Of a stretch of 5,638 nt of DNA, positions 1 to 5,638 are shown one piece after another. The DNA is from Bacillota bacterium (GTDB lineage: Bacteria > Bacillota > Clostridia > Lachnospirales > Lachnospiraceae). Position 1 is the stretch's first letter, and every line of letters starts with the position of its first letter. Under the pieces are notes generated by a model that saw nothing but the letters and a program-made list of their open reading frames with translations, did not search any database and had not been told where the DNA came from. The translations under genes were made by a program, and so were the position numbers. The DNA lies in NCBI GenBank assembly GCA_023428885.1, contig JAEYWQ010000045.1:1-5638 (forward strand), read 5' to 3'.

Positions 1-592
1 GAATATTACTAATTTGTTGGCATGGAATAGGCAAAGGAAGATGTACCCGAATAAAACCAGGTTGAAAACTTTCTTCTTTGATTTTTACTGCAGCACGTAT
101 GTTAAAGTGATAAGTCACCTTATGCGAGTTTTTGATTTCTTCAATCACCTTATGTAGAGCATCTTCCTCCAATTGATCAATTTCATTTTTCTGCTCATCT
201 TTGATTTGTGCACGTTGCTTTAAGTCTGGATTTACTTTTAAGAGAGTTGATAGAAAACGGCGAAAATATCTTACTTCACCATTAACATACATCCAATCAA
301 TTTTTCCTTGATCCTTTAACTGTGCAAATTCCTCCTTGGTAAAATTATGAATAACCTCCTGAACCTGAGCAAGTGCATCTTCATAGTTAATGGTATATTC
401 CCTTGGAAGTATTGATAGAATATGACGCTCCAGGCGCAGTTTTGCTTTCTGTTGCTCGGGAATATCCCTTGTAAGCCAAAGATCAATTAGCCCTTTTGCC
501 CCCTCATAATCTCCATACCATTTCATCTTTAAGATGTCTTCTGGTAACTCCTCACACAAACTTTCTATGTCAGAATAGTTAAATCCACACAT
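1..592 (-). CDS. Transglutaminase-like-domain protein, N-terminal part (gene cut by left window edge)
   Basis: An open frame of 197 codons runs from ATG at 592 off the left edge. I chose this start because AGGTGG sits at 601-606, eight bases upstream. An in-frame ATG at 613 has no Shine-Dalgarno sequence. The protein begins MCGFNYSDIESLC, is rich in charged residues and predicted helix, and shows no signal peptide or membrane segment, so it is probably cytoplasmic. Near residues 94-110 it has KIDWMYVNGEVRYFRRF, and near residue 184 it has FIRVHLPLPIP. From memory, both resemble the N-terminal half of clostridial transglutaminase-like (COG1305-type) proteins, where the RVHLP stretch opens the segment before the catalytic core. 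The Cys-His-Asp catalytic residues would lie beyond the edge and cannot be checked, so function (peptidase- or transglutaminase-like) is inferred. It has its own promoter and is separated from the nup operon by about 630 bases. Confidence 0.65.
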   Translation of the reverse strand, partial: MCGFNYSDIESLCEELPEDILKMKWYGDYEGAKGLIDLWLTRDIPEQQKAKLRLERHILSILPREYTINYEDALAQVQEVIHNFTKEEFAQLKDQGKIDWMYVNGEVRYFRRFLSTLLKVNPDLKQRAQIKDEQKNEIDQLEEDALHKVIEEIKNSHKVTYHFNIRAAVKIKEESFQPGFIRVHLPLPIPCQQISNI

Positions 593-600
593 CCCAATCC

Positions 601-606
601 CCACCT
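601..606 (-). promoter_or_regulatory. Shine-Dalgarno site deciding the start at 592
   Basis: On the minus strand AGGTGG lies eight bases before ATG 592. It falls inside the frame of the alternative ATG at 613, which has no purine-rich site of its own. This makes 592 the preferred start. Confidence 0.6.
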
Positions 607-642
607 CTCTCATAAAATAATTGCAAGCTTACTTCTGTTCTC

Positions 643-672
643 ATTATACATGAATGAATCATCAATCTGCAA
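643..672 (-). promoter_or_regulatory. Sigma-A-type promoter of the transglutaminase-like gene
   Basis: On the minus strand a perfect TATAAT (-10) occupies 643-648. A weak -35, TTGCAG (667-672), stands 18 bases upstream. Transcription would start near 636, giving a leader of about 44 bases before ATG 592. The -35 matches consensus at only three positions, so help from upstream sequence or an activator is possible. The A-rich repeat array at 716-860 (A-rich as read on this strand) lies about 40 bases further upstream. Confidence 0.55.
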
Positions 673-715
673 GCTATCCAGTTATTCAAGGTAAGATATC
701 ATTAGCTTTATTTTA

Positions 716-860
716 TTAGTATCTTTATTATTAGTATCTTTCTTATTAGTACCTTTCTTATCATTATCTTTTTTTTAGTATCTTTTTTTATTAGTATCTA
801 TTTTATTAGTATCTTTCTATTAGTATCTTTCTATTAGTATTTTTCTATTAGTATCTTTGT
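716..860. repeat. Degenerate tandem array, about ten units of TTAGTATCTTT plus spacer
   Basis: TTAGTATC or a one- to two-base variant begins at 716, 731, 746, 761, 775, 791, 806, 820, 834 and 848. The period is therefore 14 to 16 bases. The units at 746 (TTAGTACC) and 761 (TCATTATC) are the most diverged. On the other strand each unit reads GATACTAATA followed by an A-rich spacer. The changing period and a stop codon (TAA) in the minus-strand unit argue against coding. It sits upstream of the promoter at 643-672 and could be a slippage-born microsatellite or an array of binding sites; nothing in the sequence decides between these. Confidence 0.8.
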
Positions 861-912
861 TTTTTTCTTGATATTTTTACTAGTTATTTGTTTTGTTTTA
901 GAATACTATTTC

Positions 913-1187
913 AAAAAACGAGTGTCAAAAGCCCCTCTACAACTTAGCAGCAATTGTCGCAATACAAAAGAACGATTGCGCCTATGGAAATATATTAGAC
1001 CTTCTTTTTATCTCATAATTTGCGTTATATCATAAAACAGATCTGTTTGAGCGTAGCGAGTTATCTGTTTTATGATATGCTTAACGCAAATTTCGAGATA
1101 ATTAGAAGGTCTTATATATTGTAATCGAAGCATGAGTCTTTTGCATTGCGACAATTGCATTCCAAATCTAATCAGGGCTTTTGACAC
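913..1187 (-). terminator. Possible terminator of the nup operon formed by the palindrome plus a T tract
   Basis: For transcripts leaving nupQ, the palindrome starts 35 bases after the stop codon. It is followed, after three bases (TCG), by TTTTTT on the minus strand (913-918). A stem followed by U residues suggests intrinsic termination. However, the stem base is not GC-rich and the structure is far longer than a usual terminator, so this is tentative. No other stem-plus-T-run terminator is apparent between the nupQ stop and this point. Confidence 0.35.
922..1187. repeat. 266-bp long imperfect palindrome with 13-bp perfect terminal inverted repeats (MITE-like)
   Basis: The ends GTGTCAAAAGCCC (922-934) and its reverse complement (1175-1187) match perfectly. 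Pairing continues inward: 950-970 with 1138-1158 (20 of 21), 997-1026 with 1083-1112 (26 of 30) and 1027-1041 with 1064-1078 (15 of 15). The loop is 22 bases (1042-1063). The right arm has a four-base bulge at 1079-1082, and two poorly paired internal loops flank the 950-970 block. By hand alignment about three quarters of the arms pair. There is no reading frame inside. The shape fits a miniature inverted-repeat element or a large extragenic palindrome. I see no convincing target-site duplication, so mobility is an inference. It lies in the 3' region of the nup operon. Confidence 0.8.
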
Positions 1188-1218
1188 GCCCCCCTTTTGA
1201 CACGCCCCCCTTTTGACA
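1179..1218. repeat. 16-bp tandem repeat TTTTGACACGCCCCCC, 2.5 copies
   Basis: Complete copies occupy 1179-1194 and 1195-1210, and a partial copy (TTTTGACA) follows at 1211-1218. The first copy contains the outer end of the right arm of the palindrome (TTTTGACAC). The repeat therefore duplicates the element's own terminus toward the nupQ stop codon, whose last base is at 1223. The copies are identical, suggesting recent duplication. Confidence 0.85.
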
Positions 1219-1222
1219 AGAC

Positions 1223-2176
1223 TTACCGTTTTCCTTTATCATACGGTATTCCTGCTGCCCTTGGCGCTTGAGAAGCCTTGGAGGTAAAAGCCAAGACGAT
1301 CAGTGTAGCCACATAAGGTGTCATCTTATACAAATAACTTGGTACAGCCAGTCTTGCTAAGAATTCGATTCCTGAATACGCAGAGGCAATCGTTTTCATT
1401 AAGCCAAAGAAAAGTGATGCAAACAGGATTCGTACTGGCTTCCACTGACCAAAGATCAAAACTGCGATAGCAAGAAAGCCATAGCCAGCTACGGTTGCAT
1501 TGAAATTTGTAGAGGTTGGGATAACAAAAACCAAACCACCAATCCCCCCAAGCATACCACTAAGCATAACACCAGCATAGCGAAGCTTATATACGCTGAT
1601 ACCAACAGAATCCGCAGCTTGTGGATGCTCACCACAAGCTCGTAACCTTAGACCAAAGCGGGTTTTATAGACCAATATCCAAGATAGAATTAATATCAAG
1701 ATCCCAAGATAAGTAGTAAGATAAGCATTCTGAAAGAACAAGACCCCAATCACCGGAATATCTGCTAAAAGTGGCACACGATTGATCCGAAATGTATTGT
1801 TAAAATTAATTTGTTGTACTCCTTGTATTTGTCTGGCAATAAAGATCGCTAATGCAGGAGCAGCAAGATTCAGTGCAGTTCCAGAGATTGTTTGATCTGC
1901 CTTCATATTCACAGAAGCATAGGCATGAAATAGTGAGAAAACCAGTCCTGTAAGCCCTGCCACTAGGATGCTTAACAATAATAAGGGTTGTCCTGACATC
2001 CGATTCTGAAAGGTATGAATGAATAAAATACTTGAAAAAGCTCCAATTGTCATAATTCCTTCCAGAGCAATATTAATAACACCACTACGTTCTGAGAACA
2101 TTCCACCAAGTGCTACGATTAAGAGAGGAATACTAAATAACATCGTTTGTTGTACCAAAAAATAAAGTGGATTCAT
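1223..2176 (-). CDS. nupQ: Nucleoside ABC transporter, second permease (NupQ-like)
   Basis: This 317-residue integral membrane protein belongs to the BPD_transp_2 permease family and would form half of the nucleoside channel with the NupP-like protein. Visible family marks are SERSGVINIALEGIMTIGAF at residues 28-47, ADQTISGTALN at 93-103 and LRACGEHPQAADSVGISV at 178-195, the last in the cytoplasmic loop expected to contact the ATPase. Hydrophobic segments fill most of the remainder, and the C terminus is basic (YDKGKR). Length is normal for NupQ/YufQ homologues. ATG 2176 is preceded by AAAGGAG (2184-2190) seven bases away, so the start is secure. It is the last gene of the operon, 42 bases after the first permease. 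Purine nucleoside (guanosine-type) uptake is known for relatives in Bacillus and Lactococcus; the exact substrate here is inferred. Confidence 0.9.
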   Translation of the reverse strand: MNPLYFLVQQTMLFSIPLLIVALGGMFSERSGVINIALEGIMTIGAFSSILFIHTFQNRMSGQPLLLLSILVAGLTGLVFSLFHAYASVNMKADQTISGTALNLAAPALAIFIARQIQGVQQINFNNTFRINRVPLLADIPVIGVLFFQNAYLTTYLGILILILSWILVYKTRFGLRLRACGEHPQAADSVGISVYKLRYAGVMLSGMLGGIGGLVFVIPTSTNFNATVAGYGFLAIAVLIFGQWKPVRILFASLFFGLMKTIASAYSGIEFLARLAVPSYLYKMTPYVATLIVLAFTSKASQAPRAAGIPYDKGKR

Positions 2177-2218
2177 CCTTCTTCTCCTTTCAATTTCTTA
2201 GGCAGCTCTTGGCATAAT

Positions 2219-3313
2219 CTATACTTTCCCTATCTTCTTTCGATTCCTCTTATCAAAAAGTACACGGACAAACATAGAGAAAGCACTGAAATAAATGATG
2301 ACTGCAACAATAATATCAATGATTTCATTGGAGAATTCATATAATTGCAAGTAGAATCCTCCTTGCTTAATATAGGCAATAAAAATTGCAGCTAACAAGA
2401 TTCCAATCGGATGGGACAGCCCCAATAGCGCTACAGAGATTCCATCAAATCCTTCGGTTGCCAGTTCATCGATTACCTCAATATATTTTCCTGATCCAGC
2501 CAAATAAAATAAGCCTCCTCCAAGACCAGCTAAGGCTCCTGAGATCGTCATGGATAATATAATACTCTTCTTCTCGTTAATACCAGCATATTTGCTGGCA
2601 TCCCGATTAAAACCCACCGCTTTAAGTTCATAACCAAAGGTAGTTTTATTCAGTACAACATAGATGATAATAGCAGCAGCCACTGCAATTAAGATTCCAA
2701 GGTTTACATAGGAACCTCGAAAGATCTGATCAAAACCGGCTTTGGGTATCACTGCACTTCTCTCAATGGCTTTCGATCTATTTTCCATCTGATTAAAAAG
2801 AGCAGGGATATCCTTAACCATCCAATTGACCAGGTACAAACCGATATAATTTGTCATAATGCACGCAATTACCTCATTGATATTTGCATAAGCTTTTAGT
2901 ACTCCTGGTATCAATGCCCACAAAGCCCCTGCAATAACAGCGGCAAGTAAGGCTAGCACCCAATGAAAACTGCCTAATGATTTCATGGTAATGCCCACTG
3001 CAACAGCGGCTAAAGCACCAAGCGTAAACTGTCCGGATGCTCCAATATTAAACAAACCTGTTTTAAACGCAAAGCCAACTGCTAAGCCGGTGCATATGAT
3101 TGGTGTAGCATAATATAAAACCTGTCCAAGACCTTTTGATCCTTCTGAGAAAGCCCCTGTCACAATCGTTAAGAAACCTTGCCCCGCCTGCTCAGGATTA
3201 CTGAACAATAAGATTAAAAAACCAACTAGCAGACCTATGATAATGGCGAAGATAGAGGAAAGGAAACCTGTTTGACTTAGCTTATGAAAATCTAAGTGAT
3301 TCTTCTTACTCAT
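2219..3313 (-). CDS. nupP: Nucleoside ABC transporter, first permease (NupP-like)
   Basis: This 364-residue membrane protein is of the BPD_transp_2 family, the longer partner of the two permeases. A short basic, hydrophilic N terminus (MSKKNHLDFHKL) precedes a first membrane segment at about residues 17-37. Family motifs follow: GLFNIGASGQFTLG (86-99), NEVIACIMTNYIG (146-158) and LKAVGFNRDASKYAGIN (230-246), the last in the probable ATPase-coupling loop. Residues 168-200 form a long polar stretch, presumably extracellular. The C terminus is basic (DKRNRKKIGKV). Its ATG overlaps the TGA of the ATPase gene by four bases (ATGA), a typical translational-coupling junction. A G-rich Shine-Dalgarno tract (GGGGGG, 3318-3323) lies just upstream. 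Length and motifs look intact. Nucleoside specificity follows from the company of a BMP-family binding protein. Confidence 0.9.
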   Translation of the reverse strand: MSKKNHLDFHKLSQTGFLSSIFAIIIGLLVGFLILLFSNPEQAGQGFLTIVTGAFSEGSKGLGQVLYYATPIICTGLAVGFAFKTGLFNIGASGQFTLGALAAVAVGITMKSLGSFHWVLALLAAVIAGALWALIPGVLKAYANINEVIACIMTNYIGLYLVNWMVKDIPALFNQMENRSKAIERSAVIPKAGFDQIFRGSYVNLGILIAVAAAIIIYVVLNKTTFGYELKAVGFNRDASKYAGINEKKSIILSMTISGALAGLGGGLFYLAGSGKYIEVIDELATEGFDGISVALLGLSHPIGILLAAIFIAYIKQGGFYLQLYEFSNEIIDIIVAVIIYFSAFSMFVRVLFDKRNRKKIGKV

Positions 3314-4875
3314 ACTTCCCCCCTTTTCGACCCTGCCATATATAAGCCTAATTCTTGAATTGATACCTGGTCAGGCATTAAATTAGCAACAATTTCACCT
3401 TCATACATCACTAAGATACGGTCACTTAAATTCATAACCTCCTCCAGCTCGAAGGATACTAATAGAACAGCACTCCCTCGATCTCTTTCCTTTACTAGTT
3501 GCTGATGCACGAACTCTATGGCTCCAACATCCAGTCCACGAGTCGGTTGAACTGCAATAAGCAGATCTGGACTTCGTTGTATTTCTCTTGCTATAATAAC
3601 TTTTTGCTGATTACCTCCTGACATAGAACGTGTCACAGTAACCGCTCCTTGACTACTTCGAATATCATAATCGTTGATTAATTTTTCCGCATTATCGCGG
3701 ATTTTTTTACGATTTAAAAAGCCCTTCGTTTGATAAGTGGATTTAAAGTACTCTTGTAAAACCAGATTATCTTCTAAGCTATAATCAAGTACCAGACCAT
3801 GCTTATGCCTATCCTCTGGTATATGTGAAATTCCATGGGTACTGCGATAACGTATTGTTTGCTTTGTGATGTCTTGTCCCTTTAACTCAATATTTCCATC
3901 ATCACTCTTTAATAATCCAGTGATTACTTTTATTAACTCAGACTGACCATTTCCATCGACTCCAGCAATACTCACGATTTCGCCTTGTTTCACATCAAAG
4001 CTAACATCCTGTACAATTGATTTGCGATTCCCTTTTGTCTTACGATGAAGGGTCAGTCTAGATACCTTCAACACTGTTTGTTGAGGATTTGACTGGGATT
4101 TCATAACATTAAAGTTAACCTTACGTCCTACCATCATCTCCGATAAGGCTTCTTTCCCCGTGCTTTTTACATCTACCGTACCAATACACTTTCCTCTTCG
4201 TAACACAGTACAACGGTTAGCAACCGCTTTGATTTCATTTAGCTTATGCGTAATAAATAGAATGGATTTCCCTTCTGCAGCTAATCCCCTCATGATATTC
4301 ATTAATTCATCAATTTCCTGAGGTGTTAGAACAGCAGTTGGTTCATCAAAGATTAAGATATCATTGTTGCGATAGAGCATCTTTAGAATCTCCACCCGTT
4401 GTTGCATGCCCACACTGATATCTGAAATATAAGCGTCTGGATCCACATGCAGCTGATAAATATCCGATAGCTCTATCACACGTTTCCTTGCTTTCTCCAT
4501 ATGAAGAAAGCCGGATTTGACTGTTTCCACTCCCAAGATAATATTTTGAAGTACCGTAAAGTTATGCACCAACTTAAAATGTTGATGAACCATACCAATA
4601 CCAAGGGCATTTGCCTTCATAGGACCATTGATTTTAACAGCTTTCCCTTTGACCTTAATGCTTCCCTTCTCTGCTTGATATAAACCAAATAGGACACTCA
4701 TTAACGTGGATTTTCCTGCACCATTTTCCCCTAACAAGGCATGAATTTCTCCCTTTTTAAGCTTCAAAGTGATGCTGTCATTTGCTATGATACCAGGAAA
4801 TTCTTTCGTGATATCTATCATTTCAACTATAAACTCAAAACTCTTATCACCCATATTTTGGTTATTTAACCTCAT
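3310..4875 (-). CDS. nupO: Nucleoside ABC transporter ATP-binding protein, two fused ATPase domains (NupO-like)
   Basis: This 521-residue cytoplasmic ATPase energises the importer. Domain 1 (about 16-250) is complete: Walker A GENGAGKST (49-57), Q-loop Q98, signature SVGMQQR (154-160), Walker B ILIFDEP (173-179) and switch H210. Domain 2 (about 268-510) has a degenerate Walker A, GVDGNGQSE (305-313, no GKS/T). It also has PEDRHKHGLV (353-362), an intact signature SGGNQQK (419-425), QPTRGLD (443-449) with Gln replacing the catalytic Glu, and Phe475 where the switch His would be. This asymmetry is usual in sugar and nucleoside ATPases of this class, so only one of the two composite sites should hydrolyse ATP well. 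The start is uncertain. ATG 4875 overlaps the bmp stop by 14 bases and has no clear Shine-Dalgarno sequence. ATG 4854 (residue 8) has GAGGT 14 bases upstream and fits the usual family N terminus better. Confidence 0.92.
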   Translation of the reverse strand: MRLNNQNMGDKSFEFIVEMIDITKEFPGIIANDSITLKLKKGEIHALLGENGAGKSTLMSVLFGLYQAEKGSIKVKGKAVKINGPMKANALGIGMVHQHFKLVHNFTVLQNIILGVETVKSGFLHMEKARKRVIELSDIYQLHVDPDAYISDISVGMQQRVEILKMLYRNNDILIFDEPTAVLTPQEIDELMNIMRGLAAEGKSILFITHKLNEIKAVANRCTVLRRGKCIGTVDVKSTGKEALSEMMVGRKVNFNVMKSQSNPQQTVLKVSRLTLHRKTKGNRKSIVQDVSFDVKQGEIVSIAGVDGNGQSELIKVITGLLKSDDGNIELKGQDITKQTIRYRSTHGISHIPEDRHKHGLVLDYSLEDNLVLQEYFKSTYQTKGFLNRKKIRDNAEKLINDYDIRSSQGAVTVTRSMSGGNQQKVIIAREIQRSPDLLIAVQPTRGLDVGAIEFVHQQLVKERDRGSAVLLVSFELEEVMNLSDRILVMYEGEIVANLMPDQVSIQELGLYMAGSKRGEV

Positions 4876-5638
4876 CTATTTTAATGATGGTAACTGGTAG
4901 ATCAGTCACCGCATTTACTCCATCGATAGCTATCTCATAGGTTTGATCTTTTAATCCTTCATAGACCCTATCATAATCCTCTTGTGTAAATTTCTCGAAC
5001 TTTGAAGTCTCCATCGGTAAACCTACACCGCCTGTATTTACATCCAGTGTTACTACTTGTCCACCTTGAAAATTACCATCGTAGTATTGACCTATACTAT
5101 CGTAAACTGATAATGATAACATCTTCATTGCAGATGTGATTACAGTTTGTGATTCACTACTTTGATCCACGTCCACACCAATTACTTTCCCATTCGAATC
5201 CTGTGCAGCTGCCATAACAGAATTGCCTACCGCACCACCACAGGCAAAGATGACTTGCGTTCCACTCTGAAACCAGGACGCTGCGGTGGTTTGAGCTTCT
5301 GGTGTTGCTGCAAAACCACCGGTGTAATGATATTTCATATCTATAGTATCAATTCCTAGTTCTTTGGCTGCAGTTTCTGCACCTATTACATAACCATATC
5401 CAAAACGAACCACCGCTGGAACCGCCATACCACCTATAAATCCTAGTTTTGTATAGCCTTCTTTCACCGCTGCATAACCTGCTAGGAAACCAGCTTGATG
5501 TTCTGCATAATAAATGGCTAGAACATTCTCCATAATTGTGGTATCCCCATATTTTTCGGGCTGACTATCTAATATAATAAACTTAACCTCTGGAAATTGA
5601 CTTTGAGCATCATACACTGCTTCTGCAAACTTATATCC
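4862..5638 (-). CDS. BMP-family nucleoside-binding lipoprotein, C-terminal part (gene cut by right window edge)
   Basis: The last 258 residues are visible, and the frame stays open to the right edge (first residues GYKFAEAV). The GTG at 5617 is an internal valine codon, not a start. The missing part, perhaps 100 residues, should include the signal peptide and lipobox cysteine. Family marks include GFIGGMAVPAVVRFGYG (about 66-82 of the visible part), a YTGGF segment, FACGGAVGNSVMAA, the VIGVDVDQS segment, and GGVGLPM followed by FTQEDYDRVYEGL near the end. These match Bmp/PnrA/Med-type substrate-binding proteins, which bind purine nucleosides in a cleft between two alpha/beta lobes outside the membrane. 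Its TAA overlaps the possible ATPase start, and it is the most upstream operon gene seen here. It corresponds to nupN of Bacillus subtilis; the substrate is inferred from the family. Confidence 0.92.
   Translation of the reverse strand, partial: GYKFAEAVYDAQSQFPEVKFIILDSQPEKYGDTTIMENVLAIYYAEHQAGFLAGYAAVKEGYTKLGFIGGMAVPAVVRFGYGYVIGAETAAKELGIDTIDMKYHYTGGFAATPEAQTTAASWFQSGTQVIFACGGAVGNSVMAAAQDSNGKVIGVDVDQSSESQTVITSAMKMLSLSVYDSIGQYYDGNFQGGQVVTLDVNTGGVGLPMETSKFEKFTQEDYDRVYEGLKDQTYEIAIDGVNAVTDLPVTIIKIDEVK

Larger units (their letters stand above)
593..1222. other. Gene-free interval of about 630 bases between the nup operon and the transglutaminase-like gene
   Basis: No reading frame with a plausible start and ribosome site is seen on either strand. 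From left to right it holds the leader and promoter of the left gene (593-672), the T-rich tandem array (716-860), a further T-rich, featureless tract (861-912), the 266-bp palindrome (922-1187) and the 16-bp repeats (1179-1218). No tRNA, rRNA or CRISPR structure is apparent. Its strongly strand-biased T content (710-900) differs from the flanking genes. Confidence 0.75.

Noticed and set aside
716..860. CRISPR array
   Set aside because: The repeat core is only 8-11 bases, the spacers are a few T-rich bases, and no cas genes are visible. This is a simple degenerate tandem repeat.
922..1187. Riboswitch or leader RNA for the left gene
   Set aside because: The palindrome lies well upstream of the predicted transcription start near 636, so it would not be in that gene's leader. 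It matches no riboswitch class I recognise.
922..1187. Insertion sequence with a transposase
   Set aside because: The interval is only 266 bases and contains no meaningful reading frame, so at most it is a non-autonomous element.
2177..2218. Attenuator hairpin between the two permease genes
   Set aside because: GCCAAGAGCTGCC allows only a very short, weak stem and no T-run follows. The gap simply carries the ribosome site for the second permease.
2147..2344. Plus-strand open frame of 65 codons
   Set aside because: It lies antisense across the two permease genes, which have clear family motifs. It has no convincing ribosome site or family resemblance, so it is a shadow frame.
4501..4683. Plus-strand open frame of 60 codons
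   Set aside because: It is antisense to the conserved first ATPase domain and has no supporting features.
3310..4875. Defective ATPase because the second nucleotide site lacks key residues
   Set aside because: Degeneracy of the second Walker A and the Gln for Glu change are, from memory, normal for double-domain sugar and nucleoside ATPases. Domain 1 is intact.
5162..5359. Plus-strand open frame of 65 codons
   Set aside because: It is antisense to the conserved core of the BMP-family gene and is a shadow frame.
5615..5617. GTG as start of the binding-protein gene
   Set aside because: The frame stays open to the window edge and the upstream residues (GYKFAEA) continue the family sequence. 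A start here would omit the signal peptide and the first lobe.

Overview
The window carries the 3' end of a purine-nucleoside-type ABC importer operon, all on the minus strand: a BMP-family binding lipoprotein (5' end beyond the right edge), a double-domain ATPase and two permeases. To its left lie about 630 bases without a gene, and then the start of another minus-strand gene that runs off the left edge. The base composition is AT-rich, the Shine-Dalgarno sequences are strong and purine-rich, and the proteins resemble those of anaerobic Clostridia. A Lachnospiraceae-like Firmicute is the best guess, inferred from protein style and not from any marker gene.

Layout, in order of transcription (right to left): bmp fragment (5638-4862), nupO-like ATPase (4875-3310), nupP-like permease (3313-2219), nupQ-like permease (2176-1223). 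The genes overlap by 14 and 4 bases and then are 42 bases apart, so they form one operon. The lipoprotein captures a nucleoside outside the cell, the two permeases form the membrane channel, and the ATPase drives transport. The promoter, and any purine regulator or riboswitch, must lie right of the window.

The gene-free stretch 593-1222 is structured. Just after the nupQ stop there are two and a half copies of a 16-bp repeat. They run into a 266-bp imperfect palindrome (922-1187) with 13-bp perfect inverted ends, which looks like a non-autonomous mobile or extragenic palindromic element and may also end nup transcription. Further left, 716-860 holds about ten copies of a TTAGTATCTTT-type repeat with a 14-16 base period. 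A good promoter (TATAAT on the minus strand at 643-648) then precedes a partial gene (592 to the left edge). Its visible 197 residues resemble the N-terminal half of transglutaminase-like-domain proteins of Clostridia.

The nup operon is ordinary. The palindrome and the tandem arrays are the parts worth a second look.
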